A DNA stretch of 64,000 bases from Gnetum montanum (Eukaryota > Streptophyta > Gnetopsida > Gnetales > Gnetaceae), in NCBI GenBank assembly GCA_015680685.1, contig MNCI01001360.1:393623-457622 (forward strand). Direction: 5' to 3'. The notes below the pieces were generated by a model. That model did not search any database. It saw nothing but the letters and a program-made list of their open reading frames with translations, and was not told the origin of the DNA. Both the position numbers and the translations under genes were made by a program. Shown piece by piece: positions 44,991 to 55,652 of the stretch. Within the stretch, counting starts at the first letter, position 1. Every line of letters begins with the position of its first letter.

Positions 44991-45300
44991 ACCTCTACTC
45001 CATATTTATCCCTTGATCTATGTGCCATCTGTAATCACAACATGACTAAGGATTAGCATTTGATTTGTAACATGGAGCACTTGAATACCTTGTCTCTTTG
45101 GATTAGTTACACTTTGGCTAAGTTGTGATTATGGTGGATTGATTATTTTCATATTATTTAATATTATTTTATTATTTTCTGACTTAGATGGCTACTAGAG
45201 TTCATTGGAAAGGTTTAACTCTCATGAGTTAGTGATTTTAATATTATTTTATTGGTTAAACCTTGTGGCAGTTAGAAAATTTCCAAAAACATTTTCATCA
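44960..45300. other. ~340 bp insertion relative to copy 1
   Basis: Copy 1 goes from CTTGGGGCTATTTTAGCTTTTCATTA (13018-13043) straight to GAAACCTAAGGTTTGTGGC. Copy 2 has about 340 extra bases before the same phrase at 45301. It contains an inverted pair GGTTTAAC (45214) / GTTAAACC (45258). Either an insertion here or a deletion in copy 1; no coding. Confidence 0.5.
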
Positions 45301-46929
45301 GAAACCTAAGGTTTGTGGCTCCATGACATATAGCTCACCTCCAGTAGCTGTAGAATCAAAGAATGGGGCTAATTGAATAAGTAATTCATGAGTTATGGGC
45401 TTTAGAAGGCTTTGGGTTCTTAAAATGAGAAAAAATCCTTATGTGTTTGAGAGAAATGTGCATAAAAATAACTAAGTGCTCACGTGTGTGTGTGTGAGAG
45501 ATTTTTGTATTGTGTCGATGCGATCTTGTCGATGGCGATCACATTGACATAGCTATACGTGAGAAAGTTGCATATGACAAATCTAAGGAAAACAAAGAGT
45601 TTCTAAATAAAATTGGAGTCCAAAGGAAGCTAGAAAAGCCTAGAACATGATGGAATGAGGGAAGAGAACTAGGATATTCATAAAAAAGAAGATTTTTCTT
45701 AGAGAATTTTAATTAAGGAGTGTAAAACTAGATGTAATCAACATGGAGTATGAAGGGTTTGAATGCAAAACTGCCTAAGAGATGAGGAACTTAACCAACC
45801 CAACCAAGCAGTATGTAGGTGGGTCCTCCCCATAGTAGGCTCATGCCCTCAAACTGAGTTCAAGGGCTCCATGGATGATTAATGGTTATGGTTAGTTAAG
45901 AACCAAATCATCAAAGAAACTATCAAAGAACTTTGACATTATCAAACCAAGACATTAAAACAAACATGAGAAAAGGTAGTGAGGTGAGTTATGGAAAGCA
46001 TGGATAGATGAAGCAGAGTGTGGAATGAAGTCTTGTATCATGGTTACATGAAGTCCCTTGTGGATTTTGTGGTTAATATGACCTAATAATGTTCATCCTT
46101 AGTCCAAATTAAAACCAATCACTTTCAATGACTTCACATTAATCCTCTTAGACTCATCCACCTTCCAAGGCACAAGAATATCCCCATAGATCAATCACCA
46201 TTCCAAAATAAGAAGAAAAGAGAAGCAAGAAGTGAGATGGGCCTTAGTTAGAGGGGGCCTTCAAGCATGGTTAACATGTCTTTCTATCCCCATAACAAGT
46301 GCTTGTAGCTTGTTATTTTGTCTAAGGGGTGTGCTTTAGTTCCCATGATTGTTTTATTTTTCTTTTCATATTTTTGTTTTTAATGGGAACCACACCTTGT
46401 AAAGACTTTGCTTGTTTTTGATTAACAATGGAATGGTGATAAATCCATGGAAACACTCATGCACCCAAGAGGGTAGGCAAGTACAAAAAGTGTCAAATTC
46501 CTATGAAGTCACAAACTTGTCTATCCATTTTAATCCTTCCCATGTTTGGAAACTACAAAGGTCATAATTTTATTATAAGTTTCATTTTAAGAAGGGACCT
46601 CATACTTTCGAAACAAGGGAACATTATAGAGTTACGTGGATTGGTGAATGACATGGGCTCACTACCTATTATCATGAAAAGAAGCCATGTCTTAGTTATC
46701 AACATTAAAATTCAAAGATAGAATCCAAACATGAGCAATTAAATGACATTATAGTACAAACCATCATCAATTAGTAGCTATAATTGCACCAAGTCCTAAT
46801 GGTAATAAAGAAAGAAAAACATAAGAAAAATATAAGAAAAATACAAACCAAATAAAGTAGAATATAGAAAAAATTATAAAATACTCAAGAAAAAGAAAGC
46901 ATACTAAGAATGGTGCAAAACAAAAAATG
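45301..46929 (-). other. family B spacer, copy 2
   Basis: Collinear with 13060-14744. No supported gene. A (GT)7-like run at 45485-45500 stands where copy 1 has a TATA-like sequence. Confidence 0.5.
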
Positions 46930-49386
46930 AAAAAGCACTTATTAGTTCTTGGTTCAAGATGGGAAATCTCCCTCATGACTAAGCTCATGACTAGGACAAG
47001 GACTAATAAGTGAGTTGGATGTTCCCACGCATTTTGTGAATGGTTGAGCATTCTTATTTTTGATCCACTGGGTGTCTCTTAGTGTAGTAGCTACTATGTA
47101 GATGTGGTCAAGCACATACATTTTTTTCTTAAGTTTGTTGTGGGTTGGTATAAGGATCGTGTTAACACTTTGAACTTCTAGCCAACAATTACATCCTTTT
47201 TTATTATTAGTAATGCATGGAGTTTTATGTCTCTCCACAATGATAGGTTAGTCTTTTACATTTTGTGTTGGAGCAATGATAGTTGTTGGCTTTTGTGTAG
47301 GATTGAAAGACATTGTGTCTACAAGGAAGGGTGTTGCACTAGATTGGCCTCGTGCTAGTGTTGATGAGCTAGTAGACCTCCGATTTTTATTCACATGAGT
47401 GGGAACCATCCTAAAGAAAGGTTGTTTTCAAGACTTTTGTGAAGAACTACTAACATTATTGTTTGCATGTATGTTTAGAGCACAAGTAGCATTCTTCCAT
47501 TGAGATTATGGTGCCAAATGTTCCTGCAATATTGGTGGTGGCATATGATGGAGGGAATTACAAGAATAATGAGGATGCAACAAAGGATTAGAGGTACAAG
47601 ATGGTGATCTCACTAAAGATGTTGTAGGTTGATGATATTCAAGAGAGTGGTAGTAGTAATTTGAGGTAGAGAAAGTAGAACCAGTTGGAGAAATAGGTTG
47701 TTGAACATAGTAGCCATGAGGGTTTGGCTAGCAATAAGGGTATTGTTGATATGTTGATTGCCTCACCCATGACAATGGGTTTTGCCATTGCTGTCGATAG
47801 TAGTGTTGAGGTTGATAGGAGGTCCCACTAAGATAGCATTGTTGATTGTAGGACTATTTATAATTACATTGTGAATAGGGCAATCTCCTGGGCTTTTGCT
47901 TTTTTACAAACTTGGGGTTCAAAGAAAAAGCTCTAAACTCTTGAAGATGTAATAGAACTATGCAATAGTCCTTTGGATGATCATATTAGCAAATGTTACA
48001 TTCATCATCCTCTTCTATATTTGAGTTTGTAACCTCTTCAACTACAACCATTTTCCCTTCTTGTTTTGATCACTTGATTCTTTTTGCACTACCTTCTCTC
48101 TTATGATTTCCAAGTAGGTTATAACTTTTTTGTTCATCAACTCCTACATCTTATCTAGCTTTACTTTGATCTCAATGATAGCCTTTTGTATTCCTAAGGT
48201 CTATTGTAAAATCAACCCATCAAGAGCTTCGTCTTTTCCCTTATCATGCATGTGAACATCTCTTGTTTGAGGAGTTGGGTCTTGCTCATATTCCTCAACA
48301 CTCTCCCTTTTACATAGCTCTCCTTCTTTTATTACCTATTCTACTAGCCTTTGTATTTGATGGGATTTTAATTCAAATAATTGCCCTTGGGCAAAGATCC
48401 CAAGGTTCTTTCTCATTGAGGTACAAAGCCCATCTATGATGTGGAGAAGCTTCTTTTTTGAAAAAACCCATATCTTGGACATCTATGTTGAAGAAAATAG
48501 TATCTATCTAGGGTCATATCCAAGGGTTCATGACTCCATTGCTTCCATCCTTGGATTTGTTTTCTTCAATTGGACACTCTCTTATAGGTTTGATATTTTT
48601 CATTGAAGAGCTCAAGCATTGTGAATCATCAGTGGATTGAATCTAGTTCCAACGATCTATACCAACTTTCAACTTCTTCTATTAGTGTCCTAGGAAAGAA
48701 CTTAAGCTTTTGCCACTTATTTTCAATGTTCTGCAAGGCACAGACATCATGGAAGGCTTGTAAATGATGTTGTGGATCAGAATTGTAACCACCCTCAAAT
48801 CTAGAAATGTTATTCATATCTAATCGTTGGAGGTAGCTTTTCTTTTGATGCCTATAAGGTATTCTAATTACTGCCTGTATCATGCTTCTAGTAACAAACA
48901 AGGGTTCATTAGCATCAAACATGTCATGGTGATCATCTTTATTTCTATTTGTCTAGTTGCAGTGATCTTGCCTATGCTCATTTTGATGTCTTTCATCGTG
49001 TCCTTGTGTTCTATTTCTATTTTCATCTTGACCTCTTAGTGGAGCTCTATCTCTATTCCTATGTGCATCTTCATTAGAACTAGACATTGAAGAGGAAGAA
49101 GAAGATGGAGAATTGGGAGAATTGCCATGGCTCCTATATCTTTCCCTATGATCCCTTGATGTATCTCTTCTAGATTTAGAGAAGGTCTTAAGCCTTAAGG
49201 CCCTCCATGTTCTAGCGCTTACCTCATCTCCTCTAGGATTGCTTGTGTTAGTTGAACGTAGTCTTTGAGTGTAGTAAGGATCTAAATGAGCATATGAAAT
49301 CCCTACGTGGGGTTGTTCACTCCAATTTTCTTTAGTATAGTTCCTATCATTTCTCCTATGAGTCTTCTTCTTCACATAGGAACCTT
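46930..49386 (-). pseudogene. family B gag
   Basis: N-terminal frame 49420-48953 (its first ~12 codons come from the chromovirus LTR) is Arg/Ser/His-rich, with a Ser8 run (SPSSSSSSMSSSNED). One stop later, the frame at 48922-48629 reads ISRFEGGYNSDPQHHLQAFH and then LIEEVESWYRSLELDSI, the gag capsid core (F-x-G-x-x-D-P-x-x-H-L-x-x-F; A-x-x-W-Y-x-x-L-x-x-x-S-I). Near 48010 DECNICQYDHPKDYC is a zinc-knuckle-like CxxC-x3-H-x4-C. Proline/Gln-rich tail to 47250. The final frame, 47238-46954, precedes the spacer. It is broken by few stops compared with its pol relatives. Confidence 0.65.
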
Positions 49387-49567
49387 CCCCATAGCCTCTA
49401 GAACACCCTAAAGTCATCAAAATAGGCCCAAGACACTCCCAGACATGTCAAAAATACCCTAAGATCATCATCAACAAAACAACACTGAAAGACAAACACA
49501 ACACACAAACATTTATGCACAAACATATTGAGGTTTAGACATGAGCTAGGTGATGATGTCCTCATCA
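49387..49567 (-). repeat. 5' LTR fragment of the chromovirus
   Basis: Matches 36404-36591 (CCTAAAGTCATCAAAATAGG..CACAAACATTTATGCACAAACATATTGAG) and ends at the same base (..CCTCATCA). It is the first ~180 bp of the LTR in the minus direction. The rest of the LTR and the leader are missing. Confidence 0.8.
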
Positions 49568-49942
49568 TACACTTCAATAGATACTTTTAAAATGAAAAAG
49601 TTTTTTATTTACATATTATTTTTATGATATTTACAACTGTCAATACGTACTCTGAATTTCCTTTAGTCTTTATTAAATTATAAAGTCCAACAAAAGTAGC
49701 TCACCATTGGCGAGGAAGATAATGAAGTTTCCAGAAGATTCATGGGACAATCCAGGATCCAGAAACCTGTGGAAGCTTCCCCAGCCCTCAGGACATCTCA
49801 TTGAGTGTATAAATAATCTATCACCGCCGTAATCAGGAATGAACGAAGTCCTTGCTCAGAAGATTGTGGTTGTTCTTTGTCTGGGGTGGCACAGAGAGAA
49901 AGAGAAACAGAGTGGGTAAAGCGAATCGTCAATCAGTGAATC
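49568..49942 (+). promoter_or_regulatory. promoter and leader of the small plant gene
   Basis: 49808-49815 is TATAAATA, about 130 bases upstream of the ATG, followed by TCTATCACCGCCGTAATC. Transcription would start near 49840, giving a ~100 base leader that includes an AGAGAGAAAGAGAAAC stretch. CpG and GC are higher than in the flanking elements, as in an unmethylated genic island. Confidence 0.6.
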
Positions 49943-50155
49943 ATGTGTTTGGTATTTCACTGCGATGAGGAACAGAGGGTAATAGGATCTCAAATGGCTC
50001 CCGGAAATTGCCCTTTTTGTGGAGGTGCCATCAGTTGCGTTGATGTGGAGAGCGCATGCAGGTTCTGCTTTGTTCCTCTCTGTTACAAGAACAAGCGCAG
50101 GTACACCTGCACTCGTTGCGGCAGGTCCCTCGCTGTAACCTCCTTCTCGTCATGA
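49943..50155 (+). CDS. small cysteine-rich zinc-ribbon-like plant protein, 70 aa
   Basis: A complete single-exon frame with ATG at 49943 and TGA at 50153. The protein opens MCLVFHCDEEQRVIGSQMAP and contains GNCPFCGGAIS (CxxCGG, residues 23-33), DVESACRFCFVPLC and then RYTCTRCGR (CxxCG). Two CxxC pairs suggest zinc binding. From memory of plant proteomes, a family of about 65-75 aa proteins with the same start (MCLVFVCDEEE..) and APGxCPYCGG is conserved in seed plants without an assigned role; I name no symbol. There is a TATA box upstream and normal CpG around it. This is the only gene in the window that looks intact and under selection. The start is chosen because it is the first ATG and matches the family's MCLVF start. 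Confidence 0.85.
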   Translation: MCLVFHCDEEQRVIGSQMAPGNCPFCGGAISCVDVESACRFCFVPLCYKNKRRYTCTRCGRSLAVTSFSS

Positions 50156-51100
50156 ATGAATGAATGAACAATTCATCTAATCTTTTAACTCCAAATCCCT
50201 CGTTAGGGTTTGTACAGCTTCTTTCCTGTTTGTAAATTACTTCGTATCTTATTTTAATCCTATCCTCTCTCGTGTGTAGTTGTTGATTCTATTATTCTCT
50301 CTTGTGAATCGAATGGCTGTTGTTTCTAATCTATCCGTTTACTGTGCGTGATCGGTGGTTTGCCGACAATTTCTTGATATTGTAATTACGAGTTGGTAAA
50401 AGAAATGGTTTTTTCGTGTGAGGATGAAAATTGATCGACAATTCTCGGATCGTTTATCGAACTAAAGTTTGGTTTGTTCAGTTAGGGTTGTTCTGCTAAA
50501 GAAAGCAGTATTCTGCTCTGACCATTTGCATTTTTACGTTGTGGATTTTAACGTTCCTGCCAAAGTGACAATGCGTGAGAAATCTATCATTTGAATTCTG
50601 TTGACAACTTGTTGACAGTATGTTATTGTTCGAACTGCAATCATTACACAAGATTTGCAATTTAGCAATTTAGCAGCGGCCGTTGGGGAAGGTTTTGGGC
50701 TGAAATATGATGGGCAATTCCCCTTCAAATGGCGATTTGCCGTCATTTGCAGTGATTTCTTCCATTTCCCAGTGTCCCGGCAACGTGAAGTTCTTTCCGT
50801 CAAATTTGCGGGAAGTGTAGCCAACCTCAAGTTGAACTTACAATGGTTTAATGGATGGATGTTTGTTTCACACATAGTTACACATTTAGATTATATCGAT
50901 ACTGAAACTTATTCCTTCCTTTAGATCGGTTAAATTCTTTGATTTCGATCACAATTTCGTCGTTGAATTGAATATCGTTTTCAGCCACACATTTTATTTT
51001 TTCGGTTGTATCAATTTTGTTATTTTACTGATGTGATAAATAAAAATTCAAAAACATGATCAGCCAGTTAGGAATGGGACGGAGGAATGGGATAGACTTT
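50156..51100. other. host intergenic or 3' flanking DNA
   Basis: Non-repetitive, with CpGs. The 3' UTR of the small gene probably lies here (a run of ATGAATGA repeats directly follows the stop). Opposing frames at 50655-50924 (plus) and 50534-50875 (minus) are each open for 89-113 aa. Neither has a recognisable motif, and I do not call them genes. Confidence 0.5.
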
Positions 51101-51127
51101 AATCAGTGATTTTAACTATGATGAAAT

Positions 51128-51470
51128 TGAGTTAGCCTGCTGAGGAAATTGAGAAACAGGAAAATAAAATAGATACCAAGAAATGCATGAGTTAGGAGGA
51201 AATTGAGAAACAGAAATGCATAAGTTAGCATTTAAGAAACAGAAAAATAAAATAGATACTAAGAAATAATTATCTCAAACAAAATAGATACGAACAGAAG
51301 TAAAATAGAAATGCACGAGTTAGCCTGCAAATGCATGAGTTAGCCTGCTGAGGAAATTGAGAAACAGGAAAATAAAATAGAAATGTATGAGTTAGCCTGC
51401 CAACGAAGTTGAGAAACAGGAAAATTAAATACACACCAAATTCCAAACAAAATTGATACCAACAAAAGCA
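51128..51470. repeat. imperfect tandem repeat (GAGTTAGCCTGC..GAGAAACAGG)
   Basis: GAGTTAGCCTGCTGAGGAAATTGAGAAACAGGAAAATAAAATAGA recurs whole or in part near 51129, 51190, 51230, 51317, 51340 and 51388. Units vary in length (about 22-75 bases) through internal loss. Confidence 0.7.
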
Positions 51471-51479
51471 AAAGTAGTT

Positions 51480-51955
51480 TATCTGAAATCTATTGGTCAA
51501 AGGGATATTATACTAAAGTTGTAATTCCAAAATTATAGCTGGAATTTTAAACCTCCAGTACACATACCCTCAAATTTTAGCTCAACCTTCAGATATTGTA
51601 TTACTTTCATTGTTTTTGAGGGGTGTTAGAACCTGAAACAAGTGAAATATAGGTACACCCCAAGATATCCAGTTTAATGAAAATTTTATGTAACTTAGCA
51701 TTGCCTATCAGAATCAAACCCATGACCTGAAACCTTATTGTTACTAAGTGCTTTTGGCTTCACACAACATTCATACATGTGAAGTGCATTATACATGTGA
51801 TTTTTTATCTTCATTATATTACCTTCTATTAAAAGTTAAATACGTAAGAGTATCAAAATGTAAGTTGACTAAATATGTTTTTTGTCTACCTCTTTGTTCC
51901 TTTTTCTCAAAGCTTTTTTTGGGAGCAACACATGATTAAATCATAGTTAAACCAT
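51480..51955. other. no gene seen
   Basis: AT-rich single-copy-like DNA. 51713-51735 reads AATCAAACCCATGACCTGAAACC, a phrase frequent in plant transposons, so the tail of the LINE or another element may start here. Confidence 0.35.
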
Positions 51956-53027
51956 GCATGATCAAATAGTTTAAATTGACTTTACTTAAATCTTCTCATT
52001 TATGTATCCTTTCTAGTCACATGTATCTTTGTTTGATTGCAATTTTTTAGAGCTTCCTTTTCAACCTGGCAAGGATTCTACTATATCATAAAGCACACTA
52101 TTAGTTTTTTGCCATTTTCTCCATCTTGCTTCAATTCTATGTTACATAATTGTTAATTTCATCATCCAATTGAACCAACATAATCCACTTGAACCAAAGA
52201 CACTTAGTATCTAAATTGCTTACATTGAGAAACTTCCTAAATGTGGATTTTAATATTTGTTTCTTTATGACTTGCTTGTCAATTAAAATGTGCACTACAT
52301 GTATTTTGTTTTATTTTTACTAATCCTCAACACTTTTTACTCTCAGGTGTTTCTTCAAGCCTTCATTTTTTGCAGACTTGCTTAAATTCATCCACTAGAA
52401 CAATATCATTAGCAAAGAGCATACACCATGGGATATCATCTTGATTATATTTGCTTAGTTCAGTCATAATAATGACAAATAAATAAGAGCTTAGAGTTGA
52501 TCCTTGGTAGGGCTAAAGTCTCTTTACAGACAAAGTTGTTGCTCTATCATACATGTTTTGAATAGGCTTTATGAATCCAGTAGATCTACCCTTTCTCTTT
52601 TAATGCTTATCAAATAATATTCAACAAAACTCTATCATAAGCTTTCTTCAAGATAGTGAAAATCATATGCAAATTTCTTTCTTAGCCTTGAATTTCTCCA
52701 TCAACAATTGTAGCAAGAAGATAGCTTTCATAGTTGATCTTTCAAGCACAAAACCAAATCAATTCTTTTTAAAAACTATTTCTTGCCCTAAGCATTATTT
52801 TCTAACCCTTTTCCATAACTTTATGATATGGCTCATAAGGTTGATACCTCAACAATTTTCATAGTTTTGAATATCATTCTTCTTCTTATAGATGGGAACT
52901 ATAGTTCTTCTCTGACCTTTTATCTACTTATGAATCTTGTTTAACAAAGTTATCAAGTAATCCCTATATCTCCTATAGCTTTCCATACCTCTATAGAAAT
53001 GTCATAAGGTCTTGCTACTTTACCATT
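51956..53027 (-). pseudogene. RTE-like LINE reverse transcriptase fragment
   Basis: Minus strand, many stops, but the RT blocks follow in order: NGKVARPYDISIEVWKAIGD (GKAxGPDxIPxEVWK), IVEVSTL*AISSKLWKRV (NYRGIxLMSHxMKLWERV), FGFVLERSTMKAIFLL, MEKFKAKKEI, MYDRATT, LSSYLFVIIMTELSK, the active site WCMLFANDIVLVDE (FADD is now FAND) and DDEINNYVT with RWRKWQ. It lies to the left of the B-type LTR, which cuts off the upstream part at 53028. This wording is typical of plant RTE-clade non-LTR elements. Confidence 0.75.
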
Positions 53028-54169
53028 TGATGAATGGTAGGCACCCCTATGCCCAACCATATGAATAACAAGCATTTACACATGATTTGGTTGAATTATG
53101 TAGATGGGATTAGTTGTGGCATTTGAATTGTCAAGCATTGATTGCAAGATGTTGTCTTCCCACTTGGACTAGTGATAGCTTTGTTATGTATGGTTTAGTC
53201 CAAAGTGAAGCATATGATAATTGATGTTATTTGACCTTTAATACTCTTAGTTGTAAACATGATGAAAGTTGAGAATAAAAATATAAATTTAATGATAGTA
53301 ATGTAAATGTACTCTAGCCTAGCGTGATGAGCATCTGGTCTTGGCTTACTGTACATGTCTTGGCTCATATAAACATTATTAGGTTGCCAAGCATTATTTT
53401 ACTGGGTGAACCAAGCAATAACACTACCAGGATTACCAAACGATTACACTTAAATGCTCAAAACTAGTTGTACTCATTTTTCTTATGAACAAGTAAAATA
53501 CTTGAAAATGTAAATGATTAAACTATGAAAAAAAAACTATGCTAAGTAAAATAGCAAAACTAAGTGGATGCTGTAATGATGAAAAGCAATCTTGATCTTT
53601 ATTTTTGGACATGAACTGTGCTCAAGTATACTTCACTCAAATAAAGATTCTATATAATTGCTTAACACCACAATGTAAGCATCCACTTTATTGCTAAAAC
53701 TACAAAACAAAACCACAAGAATCTAATTAAGGATGGAATGAAAGTTATTCGAATCATGCACTAAGTGTTGTATTTATAAGTAGGGATGCATCCCACAATA
53801 TCAAATATCCAATGTTGTAGCTTGTACTCTGATATCGGATATGCAATATCGTAGTTGATTAAAAATTGACTTTTTTCATGAAACACATGCGATGTAGCAT
53901 CTACAATGTAGCAACCAATTGCGGCATATTGATAGGGATGCTACAACACATTCTTAGCCAACTAATGATTTATCACCATTCTTCATCTTTAGAAGTGCTT
54001 TCTCACCTTTAAAGGTAAAAGCACAATTTGTCATTGCTACATTTGATTCCATGTCTTCATCTTTGGGAAGTTCTTTGTTAAGTAGCCCCTAAAATAGATC
54101 TTCCATTGCTCCAAGATTTTCTTATTTGAGAATATGGAGCAGGTTCAATTCAATAATAAATCAACTTCC
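53028..54169 (-). repeat. third family B-type LTR, diverged
   Basis: Starts TGATGAATGGTAGGCACCCCTATGCCCAACCATATGAAT. Further matches are TTGTCTTCCCA.TT.., ATTACCAAACGATTA (CAAGCGTTAA in copy 1) and ..CTATGCTAAGT... TATA box TTATAAATAC on the minus strand at 53771-53780, with GATGTAGCA/ATATCG repeats at 53815-53945 upstream of it. The right end is uncertain. At 54018-54048 there is a near palindrome around ACCTTTAAAGGT. It is interrupted on the right by the Tat-type element. Confidence 0.6.
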
Positions 54170-54174
54170 AATAC
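54170..54174. repeat. target site duplication AATAC, left
   Basis: AATAC precedes TATTGGTTG at the left LTR. The same five bases follow the right LTR at 62383-62387. Confidence 0.65.
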
Positions 54175-55635
54175 TATTGGTTGTTGGAATGAAAACTAAA
54201 AATCCCAAGCACCAGAACAGTTTTAACCTTAAATCCCAAGAGCCTCTAGAGATGGAGTTCAAGGTGCCCTAGACAGTCTTGTCGATCACCAAGGGACTTA
54301 AGGAAGTATCAATGGAAATGAAAATGAAAATGAGAAAGTGAAAATGAAAATAGAAAGGGAAATGAAATCATAAATCCAAAATAAAAATCAACATAGAAAT
54401 AAAAAATGTGAACTTAGATCTACACACAATAAACTATAACTTTAAAATGAAAAATAAAGTACAAAGTTTATGAGATATAGATTATGCGTTGAGAGTACAC
54501 AGAGTTTCCAAAGAGGAGCTTAAAGGACATTGGAACTTGCAATCTATACTTGAAGCTCCACAGTTCATATGTTTCCCAACTCTCGTTTCTGGCAACTTCT
54601 ACTAGTTTTCACCAAGATCTACAATTGTGGCAATGGATTGGTGTTACACCTCTAGTGCAATGGTATTATGTGATAGTCTTTGTGCCTAGTGTAGATACCA
54701 ACTTGCTCAAATGTGTTATAAGGTTGTGGAAAGGCTCTCAGCTGCAAAGTGCTCTTAGGCTATGAAAAAGTTATGATGTTGATTTTTCCAAAAGGTTGTG
54801 GAACCGGAATAAGGTATTTATGTGTGATTTATATAGTGTGGAATTGACTATTTTGGGGCTTGCACACCACTATTGTAATTGCTGATAGATTAGTATCAAT
54901 TTGCAGGTGTCAACAGTTATTCATTCTCAGTGTAGTTGCCATTTATAGTAATTCTAGAATACTGTAGCCACCAAAATCCATCCATTTACTATAAATAGTA
55001 AACAAAATTTTATGACTATGCTGGCACCATCCTTATTACATTGAATTCCAACTACATTGAAGTTGCTGGAACATGTAGTCAACTCCAATGTTGGGAAATG
55101 CTGCATATTCCATTAGTCCTAAAATGCTACATATTCTATTGTTTTGTTGTTCTAAAAATGTTGCATATTCTATTGTTCCATTCCTTCAAAAATGCTAAAA
55201 ACTTGGGATGACTATGCTATCCATTATTAGGAAAATGGAATGGAAAATCCAAGCAATTTCAACATTGCATCTACATTGGTTTTTAAGTTGACTATGCTAG
55301 GTTAGAAATGAGAGTGAAAACCCAACACTATCTATGTTGGGATAGATGGTTCTAGTGTAGTTGAGGCGTTATCCCAACAAAAACCCATGAACATGCTAAT
55401 TTTGGCCTTTCCCAATGCATCTTCAATCTTCCCAAGCCCAAATATAAATGTGAGGTAACTTTTTCCATTTGGAAAATGAGGCAATAAAAACTTCTAAGGC
55501 ATTTTTAAGCTCCAAAAGCCAAAGTATGCAAGCTTGTAGCTCATGGACTACAAATCTTACATTTACAATAAAATCTTGCTTCAAGTTGGAAAATGAAGGT
55601 TACAATTTGCAACATGAATTTTTGGTGGTGTTTCG
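54175..55635 (-). repeat. Tat-type 3' LTR
   Basis: 1461 bp. Matches 60919-62382 throughout (TGAAAACTAAAAATCCCAAGC.., GTTTACTATAAATAGTAAAC.., ..AATTTGCAACATGAATTTT). On the minus strand it begins (C/T)GAAACACCA and ends CCAATA. Confidence 0.85.
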
Positions 55636-55652
55636 TTAGCTCCTCTTTGTTG
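55636..55652 (-). other. Tat-type polypurine tract
   Basis: Minus strand AACAAAGAGGAGCTAAC directly before the 3' LTR. The A' equivalent at 32642-32655 is AATAGAGGGACCAA. Confidence 0.55.

Larger units (their letters stand above)
41065..49386 (-). mobile_element. family B copy 2, pol-less derivative
   Basis: Minus order gag (49.4-47.0 kb), spacer, extra ORF (44.99-42.15 kb), 3' LTR (42142-41065). Relative to copy 1, RT, RNase H and integrase are absent: sequence homologous to the spacer after integrase (14.7 kb) follows gag directly near 46.93 kb. The 5' LTR is missing, and the right end abuts the chromovirus LTR at about 49386. Confidence 0.65.

Noticed and set aside
50534-50924. overlapping frames of 113 aa (minus) and 89 aa (plus)
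   Set aside because: Both strands are open in non-repetitive DNA, with no known motif or splice context. One may be real, but I cannot choose.
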